From Caballeronia sordidicola (lineage in GTDB: Bacteria > Pseudomonadota > Gammaproteobacteria > Burkholderiales > Burkholderiaceae), in contig NZ_MTHB01000027.1 of the NCBI RefSeq assembly GCF_002220365.1, forward strand, positions 1-64,000: 64,000 nucleotides of DNA, read 5' to 3'. Both the position numbers and the translations under genes were made by a program. Each line of letters begins with the position of its first letter. Within the stretch, counting starts at the first letter, position 1. Below, piece after piece: positions 35,399-43,886 of the stretch. Under the pieces are notes generated by a model, which was not told the origin of the DNA, did not search any database, and worked only from the letters and a program-made list of their open reading frames with translations.

Positions 35399-36802
35399 AT
35401 GTATAAGATTTTCTTGGCACTGGCAGCGAGCATGACGCTCGCCGCGTGCGCCGTGCAACCCGCGAGCCATGCGGATTTACCATCGACTGTACAGTCGATA
35501 GCGCCCCCGAACTGGAGCGTCGACGCGCCGCAAGACAACCTGGATGCCGACGCGTGGTGGCAGCAATTCGGCGACCCGGTGCTGCATGAACTGGTGAGCT
35601 CGGTTCTGAGCGAGAACCTGGATGTTCAAGCTGCACTGGAGCGGGTGAAGCAGGCGCAGGCTGTGACCACGCAGCGTCGCGCGGCGCTTCTGCCGGAACT
35701 CGATGCGACTGCCACCGCCGCCGATACGCGCCAGAACACGCCGCCGCCGCTGGGCTATGTTCGTCAAGCAGGTTTTGGCGTAACGCTCGGCTGGACGCCT
35801 GATGTGTTTGGCGGCGAGCGTCTTGAGTTGCTGGCGGCACAAGCGCAATTGACGGGCCGTCAACATGATGTCGATGCGCTGCGTCTGGCGCTCGCGGCAA
35901 ATACGGCATCGGCGTATGTGGATCTGCGCTGGGCGCAAAGCGAACAGAAGATCCTGCAGGACAATATCGTCATCCGGGAACGTGCGCTGCGCCTGACGCA
36001 AGAGCGCATGCAATACGGGCTCTCGCCGCGCCTTGACGTTACCCGTGCACAGAACCAGTTGAGCGAGTTGCAGGCGCGTTTGCCGCATGCCGACGCCACC
36101 GTTCAGCATCAGCTAAGCCTGATCGCGGTGTACTCGGGGCGCACGCCCGAATCCGTCGATACCCTCGTGCTCGCCACACCCGGGACCATCCCGACGCCCT
36201 CGAACGCGGTGCCCCAGATGCTGCCCTCGGAGGCGTTGCTGCGCCGCCCTGATGTCCGCAGCGCCTACGCCGAGCTCACGCAACGCGCAGCGGAAGTGGG
36301 CGTCGCGCAAGCGGACCGCTACCCGAAGTTCTCGCTGCAACTGACCGACGGTTTGCTGGCTTCGTCGTATCTTGGCTTGCCCACGCTCACCGACAACCTC
36401 TTCAGCGCCGCGCTCAATGCGACCAGTCCTATCTTCAATGCCGGGCGCATCACGGCGGGCATTGAGCAGAGCCAAAGCCGTATGCGCGAGTCCGACTTGC
36501 GTCTCCGGCAGACCATGCTGCAGGCGTTGAAAGATGTGGAGGACACGCGCACCGATCTTGTCAGCACCTCAGAGCAGGCTGACCGCCTGAAGGACGCATT
36601 GCAATCCTCCGATCAGTCGCTGCGCCTCTCTACGCGACTTTATAAGGGCGGTGCGAGCGGTTTCCTCGATGTACTCGCGGCGCAGGAAGCGTATTTGCAG
36701 GATTCGGATGCGCTGAACCAGGCGAGGCGTGAACACGCGCTGGCAGCGGTCGCGTTGTACCGTTCGCTCGGCGGCGGCTGGAGCGAAGCAAAGCAGGAGT
36801 GA
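35399..36802 (+). CDS. Outer-membrane factor of the Emr-type exporter, NodT-family lipoprotein
   Basis: A 467-aa TolC-like channel with lipobox LAAC (Cys17), two outer-membrane efflux domains, the internal motif SEALLRRPDVRSAYAEL and a YRSLGGGW end. The start is the ATG at 35399 with GAGG six bases upstream, overlapping no upstream gene. Having a dedicated channel makes this exporter self-sufficient, unlike E. coli EmrAB, which borrows TolC. Confidence 0.92.
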   Translation: MYKIFLALAASMTLAACAVQPASHADLPSTVQSIAPPNWSVDAPQDNLDADAWWQQFGDPVLHELVSSVLSENLDVQAALERVKQAQAVTTQRRAALLPELDATATAADTRQNTPPPLGYVRQAGFGVTLGWTPDVFGGERLELLAAQAQLTGRQHDVDALRLALAANTASAYVDLRWAQSEQKILQDNIVIRERALRLTQERMQYGLSPRLDVTRAQNQLSELQARLPHADATVQHQLSLIAVYSGRTPESVDTLVLATPGTIPTPSNAVPQMLPSEALLRRPDVRSAYAELTQRAAEVGVAQADRYPKFSLQLTDGLLASSYLGLPTLTDNLFSAALNATSPIFNAGRITAGIEQSQSRMRESDLRLRQTMLQALKDVEDTRTDLVSTSEQADRLKDALQSSDQSLRLSTRLYKGGASGFLDVLAAQEAYLQDSDALNQARREHALAAVALYRSLGGGWSEAKQE

Positions 36803-36878
36803 CAAAGCAGGCGTAATGCGTGGCGCGTGCCTCGGGTAACATCGGGCATCTTTTGTGTTCATTTGCCTAACCACCCGC

Positions 36879-37826
36879 ATGGCACTCAAAAACCTGCTGA
36901 GACGGCTTGACCTGACCACCCTGCAACTCTTCCTCGCGGTCTACGAGGAGGGCACGCTCACCCGTGCGGCCGAGCGCGAGGCGATCGCTGTATCGGCCGC
37001 GAGCAAGCGGCTGCTCGAACTCGAACAGGCCGTGGGTGCAACGCTGTTTGTGCGCCGGGCACGGGGCATGGAGCTCACGCCAGCCGGCGAAACCCTGTTG
37101 CATCACGCACGCCGCGTATTGCGCGATGTCGAGAACATCGGGATCGAGTTGGCCGAGCACGCGACCGGTGTGCGCGGTTATGTCCGCATGATGGCCAACC
37201 TCTCGGCCATCGTCGAATTCCTTCCCGAAGACCTGCGGGCATTCTTCTCGATGAACGAGCGCATCAAACTCGACCTCGAGGAGCGTCCGAGCAGCGGCGT
37301 GGTGCAAGGCATCGCCGACAGCCTCGCCGACGTCGGCATCTGCTCAGGCGAAGCCGATACGCGCGGCCTCGATGTCTCGCACTACCGGCACGACTTGCTG
37401 GTCGTGGTGGTGCCCGAGGATCATGCACTCGCGGGCCGCGAGCAGGTCACGTTCGTCGAAACGCTCGATAGCGACTATGTCGGCCTGCATGCGGCCAGTT
37501 CCATCAACCTGCGCACGCAAATGGCCGCACGTCAGGCGGGTAAACCATTGCGGCTGCGGATCCAGGTGCCGGGGTTTGATGGCGTCTGCCGCATGGTGCA
37601 GGCAGGGTTAGGCATCAGCGTGCTGCCGCTGAAAGTCTTCAACACCGTTGGCCGTCCGCTCGGGCTCTCAGCCGTCACGCTTAACGAACCCTGGAGCCAG
37701 CGCGATCTGATCGTCGTGGTACGCGACATAGCCGCACTCCCGCCGGTCAGCCGGATGCTGTTCGATCATCTGCTTGCCGTGGAGCACGTAGAGTACGAAG
37801 CGCACGAAGCGCAGAAGGGGGGCTGA
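36879..37826 (+). CDS. LysR-family transcriptional regulator
   Basis: A 315-aa regulator with a winged helix (DLTTLQLFLAVYEEGTLTRAAERE, AVSAASKRLLELEQAVG) and an effector domain (YVRMMANLSAIVEFLPEDLRAFF onward). It lies 104 bases upstream of the CoA-transferase gene and in the same direction, an arrangement common for regulators of carboxylic-acid use. The start ATG lacks a clear ribosome-binding site; GTG at 36855 is an alternative. Confidence 0.88.
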   Translation: MALKNLLRRLDLTTLQLFLAVYEEGTLTRAAEREAIAVSAASKRLLELEQAVGATLFVRRARGMELTPAGETLLHHARRVLRDVENIGIELAEHATGVRGYVRMMANLSAIVEFLPEDLRAFFSMNERIKLDLEERPSSGVVQGIADSLADVGICSGEADTRGLDVSHYRHDLLVVVVPEDHALAGREQVTFVETLDSDYVGLHAASSINLRTQMAARQAGKPLRLRIQVPGFDGVCRMVQAGLGISVLPLKVFNTVGRPLGLSAVTLNEPWSQRDLIVVVRDIAALPPVSRMLFDHLLAVEHVEYEAHEAQKGG

Positions 37827-37930
37827 GCGTTCGCCGTTCGCGAACGGTCATTGGCGAAATGCGGTTGGACGGGGCGCCTTGGCGGCTCCTAAGCTGTCTT
37901 CCAGGTTACGCTTTTCGGGAGACATGCATC

Positions 37931-39124
37931 ATGGCTGGACCGCTCGCAGGCATTCGTGTCATTGAAATCGGCACTCTTATAGCAGCGCCGTTCGCCGCCC
38001 GCATGCTCGGGGAGTTCGGTGCCGACGTCATCAAGATTGAAGCGCCGGAGAACGGCGACCCGCTTCGAAAATGGCGAAAGCTGCACGAGGGTACGTCGCT
38101 CTGGTGGTATCTGCAGTCGCGCAACAAGAAGTCCGTATGCGTGAACCTGAAGTCACCGGACGGTGTCGACGTCGTCAAGCGTCTCGCTGCGCACGCCGAC
38201 GTCGTCATTGAAAACCTCCGTCCCGGTGCGCTCGAAAAACTCGGCCTTGGCTGGGACGTGCTGCACGCCATCAATCCCAAACTCACGATGGTCCGCATCT
38301 CCGGATACGGGCAGTCGGGACCGTATCGCGATCGTCCGGGCTTCGGCGCGATCGGCGAGGCCATGGGCGGCATTCGCTATACAACCGGCGAAGTCGATGG
38401 CGCACCGGCACGCGTGGGCGTGTCTCTCGGCGACTCGCTGGCTTCGCTGCACGGCGTGATCGGCGCGCTGATGTCGATCCTGCGCGTGAAGACCGGGCAG
38501 GGTGAGGGCCAAGTCGTGGATGTATCGCTCGTGGAAAGCGTCTTCAACCTGATGGAAAGCCTGATCCCCGAATACGACTTGCTCGGGCACGTGCGCGAGC
38601 GCAGCGGCGGTGCGTTGCCTGGTATCGCACCGTCGAATACGTATCGCACCAAAGACGGCTCATTTGTGGTGATCGCGGGCAACAGCGATCCGATCTTCAA
38701 GCGCCTGATGCACGTGATCGGCCGCACCGATCTCGCCGATGACCCCGCGCTCGCCCGCAACGACGGCCGCGCCGCACAAAGCGCACGGCTGGATGAAGCG
38801 ATCACCGCGTGGACCAAGCGTCATTCGATTGACGACGTGCTCGCCGCGCTCGAAGCAGCACAAGTGCCGTCCGGCAGGATCTATTCCGTGGCCGACATTG
38901 TTGCGGACCCGCATTATCAGGCGCGTGACATGTTGCTTGACGCTGCGTTGCCCGGCGGGGTGTCGGTGAAGATGCCCGGCATTGTGCCCAAGCTCTCCGA
39001 CACCCCCGGCGAGGTCCGTTGGCAGGGGCCGGCGCTTGGTGAACATACGGACTCCGTACTGTCTGATCTCGGATTCAATGCGAGCGATGTCGTGCGGCTA
39101 CGCAGCGAGGGCGCCGTGCAATAG
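37931..39124 (+). CDS. CaiB/BaiF-family CoA-transferase (family III)
   Basis: A 397-aa enzyme that moves CoA between carboxylic acids. The N-terminal motif GPLAGIRVIEIGTLIAAPFAARMLGEFGADVIKIE is diagnostic, and Asp168 in VGVSLGDSLASLHG matches the catalytic Asp that forms the acyl anhydride. The middle NLRPGALEKLGLGWDVL and the C-terminal PLxxxV-like region are also family features. It is followed by an MFS carboxylate transporter, so a dicarboxylate or aromatic acid imported by that transporter is a likely substrate. The stop codon lies inside a 10-base tandem repeat. Confidence 0.92.
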   Translation: MAGPLAGIRVIEIGTLIAAPFAARMLGEFGADVIKIEAPENGDPLRKWRKLHEGTSLWWYLQSRNKKSVCVNLKSPDGVDVVKRLAAHADVVIENLRPGALEKLGLGWDVLHAINPKLTMVRISGYGQSGPYRDRPGFGAIGEAMGGIRYTTGEVDGAPARVGVSLGDSLASLHGVIGALMSILRVKTGQGEGQVVDVSLVESVFNLMESLIPEYDLLGHVRERSGGALPGIAPSNTYRTKDGSFVVIAGNSDPIFKRLMHVIGRTDLADDPALARNDGRAAQSARLDEAITAWTKRHSIDDVLAALEAAQVPSGRIYSVADIVADPHYQARDMLLDAALPGGVSVKMPGIVPKLSDTPGEVRWQGPALGEHTDSVLSDLGFNASDVVRLRSEGAVQ

Positions 39125-39147
39125 GTGGCAATAGGTGGCAATAGGCT
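39118..39147 (+). repeat. 10-base tandem repeat at the CoA-transferase stop codon
   Basis: GCAATAGGTG occurs at 39118-39127 and 39128-39137, followed by GCAATAGGCT (39138-39147). The first copy contains the TAG stop codon of the CoA-transferase. Confidence 0.85.
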
Positions 39148-39248
39148 GCAACCAGCGGCACCGCATCTACCCGCAGGACCTTTCCCTCAACATCACCAGA
39201 ACACATATGACCGGACGGCCTTAAGGCCAGTCCGGCAAGGAGACGATC

Positions 39249-40598
39249 ATGAGCGATCTTGGCGCCACTGCGGCCGTACCGCAGGCACACAGCGAAAACG
39301 ACCTCAAAGCGGTGATCAGCAAGGTCGCCTGGCGGCTGATGCCGCTCATCATGATCTGCTATTTGTTCGCGTTTTTCGATCGCATCAACATCAGCTTCGC
39401 GAAGTTTCAACTGCAAAGCGATCTCGGTTTCTCAGATACCGCCTACGGTCTGGGCGCCAGCCTCTTCGTGATCGGCTATGTGTTGTTCGAAGTGCCCAGC
39501 AACCTGATGCTGTACAAGGTCGGCGCCCGTCGCTGGATCGCGCGCATCATGATTTCCTGGGGCATCGCCACTAGCGCCATGGTGCTGGTCGGCAGCGAAT
39601 GGCAGTTCTATGCGCTTCGCTTCATCATCGGCGCAATGGAAGCGGGCTTCGCCCCCGGCGTGCTGTATTACCTCACGTTGTGGTTTCCGGCGAGCCATCG
39701 CGGTCGCATCACCTCAATGCTGTTTCTTGCTTCTGCGTTCTCCGGGCTGATTGGTGCTCCGTTGTCCGGTCTGGTCCTCGGGCACATGGACGGCGTGCTT
39801 GGCATCCGCGGATGGCACTGGTTGTTTCTGCTTGGCGGTTTGCCGTGTATCGCGCTTGGCTTGTTGGTACTCAAGCTGCTGAAGGACCGCATCGAGGACG
39901 CAGGCTGGCTTAGCGCTTTGGAAAAGTCACTGCTGGCGAGCCGCATCCAGCGGCACGCGCCGCACACGGGCGCCGGCCGTTCGTTGCTCGACGCAATCAG
40001 GACACCAGGCTTCCTGATGCTCGGACTGATCTATTTTTTGATCCAGGTGGCGTCGTATGGCCTGAATTTCTGGGCGCCTCAACTCATTCGAAGTGCGGGT
40101 ACGCACAACCCGACCACCATCGGCTTGCTGACGGCCGTGCCCTACATTTGTGGTGCGATCTCCATGGTCGTGGTGGGCCGTCTCTCCGACGCCTCGGGCG
40201 AACGCCGTCAATTCGTCTGCGCACTGTTGGTGATGGCGGCGCTCGGTTTTTTTGCCGCCGGTTTCTTCGACAAACAAACGGGCCTCCTGATCGTGGCGCT
40301 CGGGGTGATGGGCGCGGGCGTGGTGGCCTCGATCCCGGCGTTCTGGGCGCTGCCGCCCAAGCTCCTGACGGGGGCGGGCGCGGCGGCCGGCATAGCGTTG
40401 ATCAACACGATCGGACAACTCGGCGGGATCGTGAGTCCGGTGATGGTTGGACGGGTTCGTGACCTGACCGGAAGCACGACGCCCGCGTTATATGCGATTG
40501 GCGCGATGAGTCTTATCAGTGCACTGCTCCTGTTGTTCGGTTTGCCGGCCATATTGCGGCAGAAAGATCCGTCAGAGGCGCGCGTTTCCAGGCAATAA
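39249..40598 (+). CDS. MFS transporter of the anion:cation symporter type (carboxylate uptake)
   Basis: A 449-aa twelve-helix transporter. The first helix DRINISFAKFQLQSDLGFSD and the segment LFVIGYVLFEVPSNLMLYKVGARRWIARIMISWG match the ACS family that carries phthalate, tartrate, glucarate and related acids. AGGAG lies before the ATG. It is probably in one operon with the CoA-transferase. Confidence 0.9.
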   Translation: MSDLGATAAVPQAHSENDLKAVISKVAWRLMPLIMICYLFAFFDRINISFAKFQLQSDLGFSDTAYGLGASLFVIGYVLFEVPSNLMLYKVGARRWIARIMISWGIATSAMVLVGSEWQFYALRFIIGAMEAGFAPGVLYYLTLWFPASHRGRITSMLFLASAFSGLIGAPLSGLVLGHMDGVLGIRGWHWLFLLGGLPCIALGLLVLKLLKDRIEDAGWLSALEKSLLASRIQRHAPHTGAGRSLLDAIRTPGFLMLGLIYFLIQVASYGLNFWAPQLIRSAGTHNPTTIGLLTAVPYICGAISMVVVGRLSDASGERRQFVCALLVMAALGFFAAGFFDKQTGLLIVALGVMGAGVVASIPAFWALPPKLLTGAGAAAGIALINTIGQLGGIVSPVMVGRVRDLTGSTTPALYAIGAMSLISALLLLFGLPAILRQKDPSEARVSRQ

Positions 40599-41202
40599 CC
40601 TGGCCCAGCAGACTTGAAGCCGCCGCTTTAACGCAAGTTGAAGCGGTATTTCTGTTATACCGGGACCGTTTGAAGCTTTCAAGGTGGAGAAAATAGTCTT
40701 CGCGGTGCTGGAACAATTCAGGTGAGATCGAATGCGTTGTTAAATATAGACAAGGGTTTGCGGCAATGGGCCAATATTAAAAACTCAAAGTGCCGACAAA
40801 AAATGCTTTCGTCCGGTTTATTCAGGGGATAGCCCATCGCCAAATCGAGGACGTTTTTTTGCTTCCGTGACCCGTTTGCATCCTGCATTTTGATGCTGCA
40901 ATTAGCTTTGGTCGGTTATCCCGGTTCTGATTCGGCTAAAAATACCGCTTGCTGTGAGCGGCTTCAAAGCACAGGAAAAAGCGACCGACGCACTTCAACT
41001 AGTTCTTTAAAAATAGTCGCGGCACCTCCGCCAGCCAAGCCCCTCCGCCATCCTTGCAACGCCGGGCAACCAGCGATTTGCCTTGCCTCACGCAGCGATT
41101 TGGCGCATTCTTAATCGTTCCGATGCCGATGACCGTCAGTTTGCATATCGGTTTTCAGCAGATTTCCACGACGGTCAGCGCAGTGTGTCCAGCGAGTGCG
41201 TT
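40599..41202. other. 604-base gene-poor region, AT-richer than its surroundings
   Basis: Begins with the terminator of the MFS gene (40623-40655). Stretches near 40735-40810 and 40990-41020 are AT-rich for this genome. I found no gene with a ribosome-binding site and no tRNA. The start of the first small protein of the cspA cluster lies at its end. Confidence 0.5.
40623..40656 (+). terminator. Rho-independent terminator of the MFS gene
   Basis: A 10-bp stem (40623-40632 with 40637-40646, one G-T pair) closes on a GCAA tetraloop and is followed by TATTTCTGTT. It lies 24 bases after the stop codon at 40598. Confidence 0.8.
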
Positions 41203-41580
41203 ATGACCATCCATACCATCGAATATCGCGGCTATGCATTGCGCGCTTATTCGCAGCAGATTTTCCCGCCGCATGGCGATCCGTTTGCAAAAGGTCCCAA
41301 GCGGTTTTCCGCGATCGTTCAGATAGACACCGTACCGTCCGACAGTGCAACGTCCAAACGCTATTCGCCAGCCATCAAAGGCGCCGAGCCGGCCAGTGCA
41401 GACGACGCTATCGAACTGGCCATGCAGTATGGTCGAGACATCATCGACGGCAAGGTTCAGGCCGGTGCGCTGTATAACGCGCGAAGCGGGCGCTTTTCCC
41501 GCTCGGTGCGGCGTTTCCAGCCATCCGTGGCGGTACCGTCCGCACCTGTGCAGCCAGGCGGAGCAGACAACGCAACATGA
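41203..41580 (+). CDS. Small protein A of the cspA cluster (125 aa), unknown function
   Basis: The protein begins MTIHTIEYRGYALRAYSQ and carries FSAIVQID (predicted strand), then a helix and turn AIELAMQYGRDIIDGKVQAG, then a Pro/Arg-rich tail. The pattern Y-R-G, strand, strand and a final helix ending [IL][IV]DG-x-[VI] recurs in the next two proteins. The start is chosen because similarity to protein B begins there; the frame is open upstream. No signal peptide or membrane segment. I do not recognise a characterised family; the layout suggests a small beta-beta-alpha domain. Confidence 0.7.
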   Translation: MTIHTIEYRGYALRAYSQQIFPPHGDPFAKGPKRFSAIVQIDTVPSDSATSKRYSPAIKGAEPASADDAIELAMQYGRDIIDGKVQAGALYNARSGRFSRSVRRFQPSVAVPSAPVQPGGADNAT

Positions 41581-41653
41581 GCGGCAACGCTCGCAGTAGC
41601 CATGCGTGACAAGATCTCGGGGCGTCGCGCAATAACTGAAACTGAAGAACATC

Positions 41654-41938
41654 ATGAACGACACTGTAAGAAGCTATCGCGGCCTCGAAATTTATCCGCT
41701 GATCTACCCGCACAAACCGCGTGGCGCAGACGGTTCCCGCCATTACGACTCGGGTTTCGACGCTGCCGTGAGGATTTCCCGGCGCGGCGTTGACGACAGC
41801 ACGACTACCAGCCGCGTGTATCGCGTGCCGGGCACGGGTCCGTTCAGCGGCTCGGGTGAAGCGCGGCTGGCGTCTACGCGTTATGCAGAACGGCTGATCG
41901 ACGGCAACGTCGCCGGCGAATCGATCGCCGATCTATGA
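41654..41938 (+). CDS. Small protein B of the cspA cluster (94 aa), paralogue of A
   Basis: The protein contains VRSYRGLEIYPLIYPHKP, FDAAVRISRRG and, at the end, STRYAERLIDGNVAGES. Compared with protein A it shares YRG, the F-x-A-x-V-[RQ]-I strand and the helix ending [IL]IDG-[KN]-V. It starts 73 bases after A and its stop overlaps the start of protein C by 4 bases (ATGA), so B and C are probably translated from one message. Function unknown. Confidence 0.7.
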   Translation: MNDTVRSYRGLEIYPLIYPHKPRGADGSRHYDSGFDAAVRISRRGVDDSTTTSRVYRVPGTGPFSGSGEARLASTRYAERLIDGNVAGESIADL

Positions 41939-42219
41939 GTTATTCGCTCGATCGTCCGCCCCTGGCCTCTTCGCTCGATAACCTTACGGCCGACAAGCCG
42001 GCCGGGTGGGCCAATTACAACGTGGCGGCCTCTTCAAGGCGCGCAACGGGCGGAACCATGCCCACGCTTCGTATTACGAGGCTGAGCGACAAGCGCGTGA
42101 TCTATCCGTTTGTCGGCTGCGCGGACATGCCGCTTTTTCCCGACGCACAAGCCGCACGCGACTACGCCGAGCAGTATGGCGCAAGCCTTGTGGACGGTGA
42201 CATCGCGGTGCCTGAGTGA
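41935..42219 (+). CDS. Small protein C of the cspA cluster (94 aa, or 53 aa from 42058)
   Basis: The C-terminal half TLRITRLSDKRVIYPFVG and AARDYAEQYGASLVDGDI carries the same helix-LVDG-DI ending as proteins A and B. The N-terminal 40 residues are low in structure. The ATG at 41935 overlaps the stop of B; a second ATG at 42058 has GGCGG seven bases upstream and would give only the conserved half. Both starts are plausible. Function unknown. Confidence 0.65.
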   Translation: MSYSLDRPPLASSLDNLTADKPAGWANYNVAASSRRATGGTMPTLRITRLSDKRVIYPFVGCADMPLFPDAQAARDYAEQYGASLVDGDIAVPE

Positions 42220-42328
42220 CGACTGGGCGATCACGCAGTACTACTTGCCTGGCGCGTGGAGGGCCGCAATCCACTGGCAAATTGTCTGCGATCGTTTCAT
42301 GGTGTGACTAGGCGGGATCCGAAATAGC

Positions 42329-42357
42329 TTGACACCTTATGCCGCGACACGTAATCT
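42329..42357 (+). promoter_or_regulatory. Sigma-70 promoter of cspA
   Basis: A perfect -35 box TTGACA (42329-42334) and TAATCT (42352-42357) are separated by 17 bases. The expected start near 42364 gives a leader of about 138 bases before the cspA ATG, similar in size to the long regulatory leader of E. coli cspA. Confidence 0.7.
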
Positions 42358-42501
42358 GAGGGTCGAAGTATTCAAGAAGCTCGATTGCTGTTCATCATTC
42401 TGCCTCGTTATCTCCGCGGTATTTGTTGTCCTCTCACTTCCTTGAAGCTTCTCTCGCCTCAATACGGGGTTGCATCATTTTTATATTTTCAAGGATTTAA
42501 T

Positions 42502-42705
42502 ATGGATACCGGTATCGTCAAGTGGTTCAACGACAGCAAGGGCTTCGGCTTCATTACGCCTGACGCAGGCGGCGACGACCTCTTCGCCCACTTTTCGGAA
42601 ATTCGTAGCGACGGCTTCAAGACGCTCGCTGAAAACCAAAAGGTTAGCTTCGAAACCAAGCAAGGCCCGAAGGGTCTGCAAGCTTCGAACATTACCCCGC
42701 TGTAA
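42502..42705 (+). CDS. cspA: Cold-shock protein, CspA family
   Basis: A 67-aa single cold-shock domain that binds single-stranded RNA and DNA and melts RNA structure. The RNP1 motif KGFGFIT (about residues 13-19) and RNP2-like DLFAHFSEI are intact, and the protein starts with the usual [16 protein letters not shown] lies six bases before the ATG. A strong promoter and long leader lie upstream. It sits inside a cluster of four small related proteins, which may share its role in cold or stress response. Confidence 0.95.
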   Translation: MDTGIVKWFNDSKGFGFITPDAGGDDLFAHFSEIRSDGFKTLAENQKVSFETKQGPKGLQASNITPL

Positions 42706-43095
42706 TTGGTGGTGTAATTGATTTACCGCGTAAATTGGCTCACGTCAATTTACGCGTGCAGTAAATGTTTTCGCGGAGCTTCGGTTCCCGGTTGCGGTGG
42801 TCGCTTTTATTGAACGGCGCCGCTACCATCAGCATTGCACCTGTCTGCCTCTGCTTGCATTTGTTTGCACTTCCACTTTAGTCCGCTTTAGTCCCTCTGC
42901 AATCTCCTGCAACTTCGCTGCCACACGTCGCGATTTAAAACGAACGATAATTGTTCGTTGTCGCGCTTGTGATTTCGGCTGCTTTCTGCTGTTTTCTGCT
43001 GTTTCCTCTGCGAATTTTTAAGGCCTTGTGCCTGTTATCAACGCGTCCTGACAATCAATATTTGTCGGACCCGCGTTTGTTCGTGTGTATCACTC
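42706..43095. other. Intergenic region after cspA with two inverted repeats
   Basis: 390 bases between cspA and small protein D. It holds a perfect 11-bp hairpin CGCGTAAATTG/CAATTTACGCG (42727-42756, 8-base loop, no T-run directly after), a possible cspA transcript end, and AACGAAC-N7-GTTCGTT (42939-42959), a candidate operator or hairpin upstream of protein D. The rest is pyrimidine-rich with no gene. Confidence 0.5.
42727..42756. terminator. Hairpin downstream of cspA
   Basis: CGCGTAAATTG (42727-42737) pairs perfectly with CAATTTACGCG (42746-42756). It lies 22 bases after the cspA stop. A TTTT occurs only 12 bases later, so it may protect the transcript end rather than terminate. Confidence 0.5.
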
Positions 43096-43320
43096 ATGCA
43101 TAATTCTAATATTTATTTGTACAACGGCTATAAAGTCGTTCCTTCCGCGCATCGTCTGCCAGATGGATCATTCGCGTCGAACCTTTTGCTTGAGCGCCAT
43201 AGCGGCAGCGAGAAGGGTAATCGCTACCAGTTCCACGTTCTGGACTACTTCAAGAACGAAGCGCAAGCGCTCGGTCACTCACGCAAGTGGGCACGGGAAT
43301 GGGTCGACACCCGCGGCTGA
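43096..43320 (+). CDS. Small protein D of the cspA cluster (74 aa), distant relative of A-C
   Basis: The protein begins MHNSNIYLYNGYKVVPSAHRL, continues with a strand (NLLLERH) and ends with a helix ALGHSRKWAREWVDTRG. The Y-x-G-Y-x-[VIL]-x-P start resembles proteins A and B and the helix ending W-V-D resembles their [IL][IV]DG. The similarity is weaker than among A-C. No good ribosome-binding site precedes the ATG. Function unknown. Confidence 0.6.
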   Translation: MHNSNIYLYNGYKVVPSAHRLPDGSFASNLLLERHSGSEKGNRYQFHVLDYFKNEAQALGHSRKWAREWVDTRG

Positions 43321-43886
43321 TCGTCCGCGACGGGTCGCGGTGGGTAATTACTTAATTTACCGATATGGTCTGCTGTTGAAAGCACGCTCCAGACATCCGT
43401 TTTTTCCAGTCTGATGTTTCAAGTCAGATTTCTCAAGTTCGATCCAGTCGGCTTGCTCTCATCGTCTATTGGCACGCGCAACAAGCGCATGTGTCCCGAC
43501 GGCGCACCCTCAGGTGCGCCGTTTCGTTTTAAGCCTGCCGAATAAGCGTTTGCTCCAGGGGGACGCCGTCGCGCTCGCCTTGCATAGGCTATTAAACGAA
43601 GCCAAAAAATACTTGTACAAACTTTACATCTTTACCCTCAAGCAATCTTCCAGTGCGGTCGTTAAACCATTTGCCTGTGTCGACAAATGTGTGACGGAGC
43701 ATCAGAAAAGCTTAACGCGAACGAGGGGTGAGAGCCTCGCCGTCAACGAACACTTTGCGACAGGCACGGCGCGCGGACACACGGATCGATGTGCCCGCGC
43801 TGCACTCATACCGCTGCCGGCTCTTGGGGGCCAAGGACGGCAGCGGCTATTCAGCCGTCAGAGCCCGTTCGGGCAGGAGTCACCAC
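43321..43886. other. 566-base region with a strong terminator and no supported gene
   Basis: Contains a strong terminator at 43499-43530, 178 bases after protein D. The stretch before it could be a long 3' untranslated region or a small RNA gene, but I found no convincing promoter. The part after it leads to the chemoreceptor gene and lacks a recognisable flagellar sigma-28 promoter. Confidence 0.4.
43499..43530 (+). terminator. Strong Rho-independent terminator
   Basis: ACGGCGCACC and GGTGCGCCGT form a perfect 10-bp stem with a CTCA loop, followed by TTCGTTTT. Confidence 0.88.
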
